Source: Eucommia ulmoides
Taxonomy: Eukaryota; Streptophyta; Magnoliopsida; Garryales; Eucommiaceae
Reading direction: 5' to 3'
NCBI GenBank assembly: GCA_016647705.1
Contig: CM028326.1
Coordinates: forward strand, 5,146,001-5,210,000
Length of the DNA stretch: 64,000 nucleotides
Each line of letters starts with the position of its first letter. Positions within the stretch are counted from its first letter, which is position 1. The notes beneath the pieces were generated by a model. That model ran no database searches. It saw nothing but the letters and a program-made list of their open reading frames with translations, and was not told the origin of the DNA. Made by a program: the position numbers and the translations under genes. Shown in pieces: positions 57,341-64,000 of this stretch.

Positions 57341-60300
57341 ATGGTGGAAGCTGAGATTAAAGTGAAGAAGATGAGGACGAAGGGATGGCGATGGACAGCT
57401 ATCGTTGCTGCAATTGCGGTTTTACTTGCAGTAGCACTCGCCCCTTCGTGTACTCACAAGATCTCTCTCTTGATCAGCGATCACAAGTCATGCCTCTGTT
57501 CTCAGGTGCTTTTCTCTTTTCTCTCTCTCTAAATTGGGCAATTTCTTGTGTTCTTTGTTCTGGTAATGTTTAATGTGTCAATGAAATCATAACATGATTC
57601 CATTGTGAGTTTGGATTGTTGTTCTTTGTTTTGGATCATAGCTATGATTAGTTTCTTAACCGATTAGTGAATGATTGTGAAATATACCGTAAACCCTAAT
57701 GTACTAATGTAATGAAAAAACTTTTCTGAAATCAATTAGTGTGTCCATTAGCTTTCAATTTTGATAAATCTGTAGCTATAACTTCATAGAAAGCTTGATT
57801 TGGATTTCATGAATGTTCCTGACTGCAAATTTTAGTTGTCAATTTCTGTAAAATGTAATAGATCGGTTTATTCTGCAGGATTCCCGTAAATATACAGGCA
57901 TAGTTGAGGATTGCTGTTGTGATTATGAGACTGTAGACGGTGTAAATGGAGCCGTGTTGCATCCTTTGTTACAAGAGCTTGTTACAACTCCATTCTTTCG
58001 ATATTTTAAGGTATGAAAATGAACTTACACTAGCAAATTCCAAGTTTTGAATGAATTTCTTAGAAGATCCGAGACATGTTTCATGTATATTGCTATGCAT
58101 TTTCATTAATAGATTATGTGATTGTTTGGTTGTCCTCCTCCAATTGAAAAATTGTATACTATTTCAATTATTCAATTTATGTAAGATTAAAAAACACTTA
58201 GGTTGTGTTTGGGTAAAGGAATTGGAGGAGGGATTTCAATTGGGGAAATGATTTTAAAATCCTTTTTTAGTAAATCCTTTGTTTGGGTATGAAGGAGGAT
58301 GGATTTGTAAAATCCTTCAAATCTAAAAATGTGGTGAAAGAAGGGATTTTGAAATCCGTTTGAAACAGGCTACATTTGAGAAATCCTTCGTGCACGTCGT
58401 TGCTCATCCTCGCTTCTATGTGATCGTCGCCCTCTTCTCTCATCTTCACTTCTGTCATTTGTGACCATCGTTCACTCCTAACTATCGTTCGCTCCTGACC
58501 ATTGCCGCCTTCGCTTCGCTGTTCGCTCTCCATCATCATCTTCTTTGTCGATCTAGGGTTCGTCGTCTCTGACATCTTCTTCTTCGACAACTACGATCTA
58601 GGGTTCGCAATTTCGCAGAAATCGAAATCGAAATTCATTGTCGCCTTTTGTTGCAGAAGTTCGTCGTCCATTTCCTTTTCGTTGCAGTAATCGAAATCGG
58701 AATTGGAATTTCTGGCTTTTGTTGCAGAAGTTCATCGCAATTTCGCAGAAATTGAAATTCGTTGTCGTCTTTTGTTGCAGAAGTTCGTCGTCCATCTGCT
58801 CTTCGTCTCCGTCGTCGTCTTTTGTTGCAGAAGTTCGTCGCAATTTAGCAGAAATCGAAATCAAAATCGGAATTGGAATTTTTGGTTTTTGATTGTTCTT
58901 GTTCTTGTTTGTCACAGAAATCGCAATCGAAATCGGTTGCTGTTCTTGTTATTATTCTTCTCAATTTCGGAATCGCAATCCTCTCGCTTTTGTTCTTGTT
59001 CGTCGCAATTTCGGAATAGTTGGCTGGTGTTCTGATTTTTTGTTCTTTTCATTTTGTGAGAATTGTTCATTTTGTTCTTTTGAGAATTATCCAAACAAGG
59101 GATTTGATAAATGATGGGATTTCGAAATCTGGGATTTCGAAATCCCATCATTTACCAAATCCCTTGAATTCGTCAAATCTCTTACTCAAACGCAACCTTA
59201 AATTAGCTAGCTAACCCCATTTTTGGTCTAGTTTAGAGACTATTTTCTCGTGTAATTTGAAGTAAAATTTAGCTTAACCGTTTACCTGAACAAAAATAAT
59301 TGTATATTTCTTTGTTCAAACAAACAATGATCATAGGTAAATGGAGAAATATACATATCAATTCATAAAAAATAAGATAATTCAAGAAATAGGATAGTTT
59401 GGTTAAAAATAAGATAATTCAAGAAATAGGATAATTTGGAAAACCAAACGGTCCCTATGTTTAAGATAGGAGTTGTTGAACGGTCCAATGCTAGCTTGAC
59501 ATCCCATATCACTTGTGGGTTGTAATTGATCATAGTTCATAATATTTAGTACTACAACTAGGATTGAAAATTTTGTTATATTACATTATCTGCCTGAAAA
59601 ATTCAGTGTTGTATGTCAGCAACGTAAAAACTTTTTTGTTTAATAACTTTTTGTAGGTTAAGCTATGGTGTGATTGTCCTTTCTGGCCCGATGATGGCAT
59701 GTGTAAATTACGTGACTGCAGTGTGTGTGAATGCCCAGAAAATGAATTTCCAGAGCTTTTTAAGAAGCCAATACAAGGTGGTCTTCCGTCTGATGACTTG
59801 GTATGTCAAGAGGGAAAGCCACAGGCTGCTGTTGATCGCACTCTTGATAGCAAGGCATTCAGAGGCTGGATCGAAATAGATAACCCGTGGACAAATGATG
59901 ATGAGACTGATAACGGTATTTCACATGAATGCGTTGTTCTCTGTTGTGTGATTGTGGAAAATTGCAAAAATACCTGATTTTCTTTCTAATATATGAATAT
60001 GTTCTTTTGATTGATTTTTTGTTTTGGCAATAGAAAATTCTAAGATTGAACGGCCTTTTTTACATTTGAAGGTGAGATGACATATGTAAATCTCCAGTTG
60101 AACCCTGAACGTTATACTGGCTATGTTGGGCCATCTGCTAGAAGGATATGGGATGCAGTATATTCAGAAAATTGTCCAAAATGTGAGTTCATTACCTCAC
60201 TGATTTGGTTTAGGTGGTTTAATTGAATATTTGGTAAATTATAATTCAGATATAAACCAATTATGTGCTTCGATTCTGATGCTGTTTCCTTTGATAATTG

Positions 60301-62253
60301 AATTTTTGTAAAATTCATCAGATTCATCAGGAGAGATATGCCAGGAGAAGAAAGTGTTATACAAGTTGATATCTGGTCTTCACTCCTCAATTTCAATCCA
60401 CATTGCTGCTGATTATCTCCTTGATGAAACTACCAACCTGGTACGGTTTAAAATGCATCTTTTAACACTTTGTATGAGTTTTTCCCAAAAGATTAGAAAT
60501 TAAAATCTTTATATGTTAGCCCAAGGTTGAGTTTGGATGGAAGGATTTGGAATGAACGAATTTAGAATTCAAAAATTATAACATAAATCTAAAATTTATA
60601 CGAGAGATGGATATCAACAAACTAGATTTATATATATTTAAGAGCCCAAATCGAAAGATCTGACATGGTGAAAGAAATTTCAAATTCATCCTATTAACTT
60701 GGATCGTCTACTAATTTTTTTTTTCTTTCTCCAAGCTTACTTTGACGTCTCATTTGATACTATTTACGTTGATGAGAAATATTTCTTTCTTTGAAGTACT
60801 TAAATCCCTTGATTTCAAATCCATCCATCCATCCAAATGGAGCCTAACATTATTCCATCTGGTTTGACCCGATCACTTGATATCTGATTAATCACTTGCT
60901 ACAACATTTCAGTGGGGTAAAAATCTGGAATTGATGTATGATCGTGTTTTGAAGTACCCTAATCGTGTCCAAAACTTGTACTTCACATTCCTCTTTGTAC
61001 TCCGGGCCGTTACAAAGGTAAAAATACTTGCTACTCAATGTTGTTTTTCAAAAATGTAGTTGTTGTCCCATGGCATTCTCATTTTAGCTCCTTTTTTTTT
61101 TGTGAAATATTTTATAGGCGACGGATTACTTGGAGCAGGCTGAGTATGACACTGGTAACCATCCAGAGGACCTGAAAACACAGTCTCTAATGCGTCAGCT
61201 TCTTTATAATCCAAAACTACGATCTGCTTGCCCTCTCCCATTTGATGAAGCTAAACTCTGGCAAGGCCAAAGTGGACCTGAACTGAAACAGCAGATTCAA
61301 AAACAATTCAGAAATATTAGGTTTTTATCTTAAAAAACTTATTCACAGATCTCATGCTTGAAGTTTGAAAAAAAAAAGAAAAAAGAAAAAAAAAACTTTC
61401 CTGATCATAGAAATTTGTGCTTGTTGTAGTGCTCTTATGGATTGCGTAGGATGTGAAAAATGTCGCCTGTGGGGAAAGCTTCAGACACTTGGCCTTGGAA
61501 CCGCATTGAAGATTCTCTTCTCGGTTAATGGTCAGAACCACGCACATCAATCAGTGAGTTCAGATGTTGTGATGGCTCCTAAATTTGACTTACAAGGGTT
61601 CTATAAGTTCTCAAATTGACCTCTCTCTCTCTCTCTCTCTCCCTATCTCTATCTGTTACTGGTTTTGCAGCTGCAGTTGCAAAGAAATGAAGTAATCGCA
61701 CTGGTAAACCTGCTCAATAGGCTATCAGAATCATTGAAATTTGTCCATGAAATGGGGCCCTCTGTCGAGAAGACGATGGAAGGTCTGGTTGCTGAACCTC
61801 CTCAACAAGGAATTAGTTCATGGCAAAATTTTTGGGAATCAGCTGTTGGGATTTGGTAAGAAGACAACTACTCTCTGCTGCATGCAATTTATCTTCTGAA
61901 ATAGTTTCTTACTGCATGATTTTTCAATTTGTAAGTGTAAAAATATAGTAAATAATAAAAAGTAAGCGAATTAAACATAAATATGAAATTTAACGGTAAA
62001 AAATATAATTCAACTCAACCGTTAGAGACGTGGGGTCTGAGATACTTGGGCCGAAATTCGTCCCCCCCCCCCAAAAAAAAAATGCTAAATAATATTATCT
62101 GCTTGCTTTTATCAATATCAATCTCAACCATTAATTTGAAGACATTTTCAAATACCATCATGATTTATAATATAGGTTGTTTTGATTTTTCATCGGATGC
62201 AGCTAAAAGAAAATTTCTTTCATTTTATCAGGTTGAGGAAGTTCAGACTATAG
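57341..62253 (+). CDS. ERO1: Endoplasmic reticulum oxidoreductin 1 (ERO1)
   Basis: Exons: 57341-57505, 57879-58010, 59657-59915, 60072-60182, 60322-60440, 60913-61017, 61118-61320, 61430-61553, 61671-61855 and 62232-62253. All introns are GT-AG and phases fit. If the last donor is unused, the frame stops at 61859 (468 residues); spliced, it gains LRKFRL and ends at 62253 (474). Plant ERO1 proteins have about 470-480 residues. ERO1 is an FAD enzyme that re-oxidises protein disulfide isomerase in the ER and passes electrons to oxygen. Visible: a short cytosolic tail and membrane anchor (about 18-38), Cys-rich shuttle region with [38 protein letters not shown] (FAD contacts), and the [14 protein letters not shown] active site. 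An alternative start (57326) adds five residues. Confidence 0.93.
58201..59197. mobile_element. PIF/Harbinger-like MITE in ERO1 intron 2
   Basis: Ends GGTTGTGTTTGGGTAA and the complement of GGTTGCGTTTGAGTAA, flanked by TTA on both sides (58198-58200 and 59198-59200). It is a sibling of 1895-2831. The inside has repeats of GTTGCAGAAGTTCGTCG and TCGCAGAAATCGAAATC. The frames in it (58267-59035, both strands) come from these repeats. Confidence 0.82.
60525..60844. mobile_element. Short MITE in ERO1 intron 5
   Basis: Left GGTTGAGTTTGGATGG and right complement of GGCTCCATTTGGATGG, with TAA after the right end and CAA before the left. 320 bp, Tourist-like. Confidence 0.6.
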
Positions 62254-63469
62254 CCTGCCATTTCTGAATAAGTCTCACATCAAATTTTGAAGGCAGTGTA
62301 AAACAAAGGTATAAACCGTCTGTAGGAGATGTATACAATAGAACCTGTGAGAAAGAAGAGACTATTGCAAGGTACCCAAACAAATTTTCAAATATTTGTA
62401 TGATGAAATCTTAGGATGTAAAAGGTTTGTATCCGTTGGATCTAAACATATCCTGTTGAACACTGAAATCAAGTTTAATCACAATAAAACTTGTAGATGT
62501 GCGGCTGAAGGAGGAAAATATTTTTTTCACACATTTTCGGACAATTTTTACAGTGTCTGTGCATCTGTCTGTGTGTGTGTGTGTGAGAGAGAGAGAGTGT
62601 GTGATAGAGAGAGGGAGAGAGTAATTGCAGGCGAGGGAGGGAAGCCGCATAGAAAGGTTTGATAGAGACATGAGTGGTGGAAGTGGTTTTGATGATGAAC
62701 GTTTTTTGTTTTGGGGGGTGGGTGAAATGAATTGTGAAAACGATTGATTTTTAACTTGAAAGGAAAGAAAACAGAAAAACTAAAAAAAAAAAAAAAAAAT
62801 CCGTATCCAAAATTTGATTGAAGTGTTCCTTCTTATTTTTTATTTTTTTTGAGTATATTCATTCTTGAGCTTTACTAAACTAAATTGACCGAGGTTGAGG
62901 CTAACAAGGATCACATTTCTTGTTCTCTCACTCTTTAACATGATCTTCTGTTCGTCTGAACACGATTTTGAGAAACCCGGGATTGGTTTTTGGTTCCTAA
63001 ATTCATTTTTTGTCTCTCGTGGTAGTAGTAGTAGTAATATTTCTCACTTTTTTTCATTTTTTATTTACACAAAAAATAAAAATAAAAAAATTGAAATTGC
63101 AGGCATGAATAGCATTTGCACTTATCTTTTTCTATTTTTTATTTACACTTCTGCCCCTATATGTTTGAGATAAATTTCACTTTCGTCGGCAATGTTTGAA
63201 TTTGAAAAATGAAAAAAGTCTGCCTTTTGCGCTTCACGGTCCAAAATGCAACCATTAATTCTCTTTTCAAATTATCCAATTTGAAAGGTTCTATATCCAG
63301 AGTGATAAACATGGGGGACCAAATTAAAATTTATTCAAAAATTCGAGGGACGAATGTCATTTAGAATGAGAATACTTCATCCACATGTGAACTGTGAAGG
63401 GCCTTCTTCTGTCACTTGTCTTCTACTTTCTATGAATGTGGGGAAAATGGTCTTACCCTTGATAGAGGG

Positions 63470-63470
<1 letters not shown>
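62254..63470. other. ERO1 3' region and spacer
   Basis: Likely 3' UTR followed by AT-rich spacer. (GT)n(GA)n lies at 62570-62625. The frames at 62396-62662 and 62895-63173 have no domain. Confidence 0.5.

Positions 63471-63471
<1 letters not shown>

Positions 63472-63531
<60 letters not shown>
63472..63531. repeat. (CT)n(AT)n microsatellite
   Basis: About 19 CT dinucleotides run straight into about ten AT dinucleotides. Confidence 0.95.
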
Positions 63532-63740
63532 AATGCATTGTTGTGTGAAGTTGATTTTCTATATACAGAAAGCCAGACTCTTGAGGGTATTGTAGTACAA
63601 GGCTGATGGCTGACCCCATTATTACTGTGCTGCCATTTTACTCCGACCCATTGCTCAATCTTGATAGAAATCTAGTTAAAAAGGGAAAATAACCTTGAAA
63701 AGTGGTCCTATTTTGTAAAAAAAAATAAAAAATAAAACTT

Positions 63741-63860
63741 GTAATTATAGTGAAATTGCTCCAGTGTGACTTGGAGCTCCTGTGTTTAAATCTTGAGCCT
63801 TTGTAAGCAGCGGTAAGGCTGCATACATTCAGGTGGGCATTGGGTTGCCCTATTTTTTCT
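63741..63860 (+). mobile_element. Au-like SINE fragment
   Basis: GTGTTTAAATCTTGAGCC is a worn box B. Then GCGGTAAGGCTGCATAC and GGGTTGCCCTATTTTTT match the conserved body and T-rich end of the plant Au SINE family as I recall it. The middle is shortened. Confidence 0.6.
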
Positions 63861-63879
63861 TTCGCCGCATAAATGTGTA

Positions 63880-64000
63880 CGGTGCTCTTAGGCCTCTTTC
63901 AATTCCAAAAGTTAACTCAAGAGGTGAGACTTTCCTTTACACTTATAACTTGACCATTAGTCCCTTACACAATCAATGTGGGATAAACCTAATAATTTTT
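63880..64000 (-). repeat. TRIM-like unit, cut by window end
   Basis: CTCTTAGGCCTCTTTCAATTCC, GTTAACTCAAGAGGTGAGAC, CACTTATAACTTGACCA and AATGTGGGATAAA are the same phrases, in the same order, as at 10440-10560. Confidence 0.55.

Noticed and set aside
58267..59151. Several 80-110 residue frames in ERO1 intron 2
   Set aside because: All lie inside a MITE and arise from GTTGCAGAAGTTCGTCG and TCGAAATCG repeats on both strands.

Overview
This is a stretch of flowering-plant (eudicot) nuclear DNA. It is AT-rich, its genes are widely spaced with GT-AG introns, and it holds many nested transposable elements. Three genes look intact. (1) A two-exon LRR receptor kinase of subfamily XI, closest by recall to Arabidopsis At1g17230 (12550-16587, +). 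(2) An intronless AGC-VIII protein kinase of the WAG1/WAG2 type (21091-22530, -). (3) A gene of about ten exons for ER oxidoreductin 1, ERO1 (57341-62253, +). The genes share no operon-like logic: one is a surface receptor, one a kinase acting on auxin transport, one an ER oxidative-folding enzyme. I cannot name the species.

Layout. 1-11.5 kb: repeats only. These include a PIF/Harbinger-like MITE, a decayed L1-type LINE between two ~530 bp direct repeats, and TRIM-like units in tandem. 11.5-17 kb: LRR kinase. 17.6-21 kb: a MITE inside another MITE, then a long fold-back element. 21.1-22.6 kb: WAG-like kinase. 23.3-28.6 kb: a decayed Ty1/copia element with 170 bp LTRs and a perfect 5 bp target duplication, inserted in a fold-back MITE. 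29-38 kb: LINE and SINE pieces, MITEs and tandem repeats. 38.8-49.4 kb: three separate solo LTRs, each with a perfect 5 bp target duplication, one carrying a hAT element with an 8 bp duplication. 49.4-52.9 kb: two Helitron-like elements and a duplicated Helitron 5' end. 53-57 kb: MITEs and a decayed nuclear copy of plastid accD. 57.3-62.3 kb: ERO1, with MITEs in introns 2 and 5. 62.3-64 kb: simple repeats, an Au-like SINE and another TRIM-like piece.

The most informative structures are the insertions whose boundaries the window itself can check. The 46.9-49.35 kb solo LTR and the 31.5 kb MITE both sit in tandem repeats whose neighbouring unit keeps the empty site. The accD copy shows nuclear decay of plastid DNA. 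I found no clear new multi-gene system. All family assignments come from motifs read by eye and from memory of the families; no search was run.
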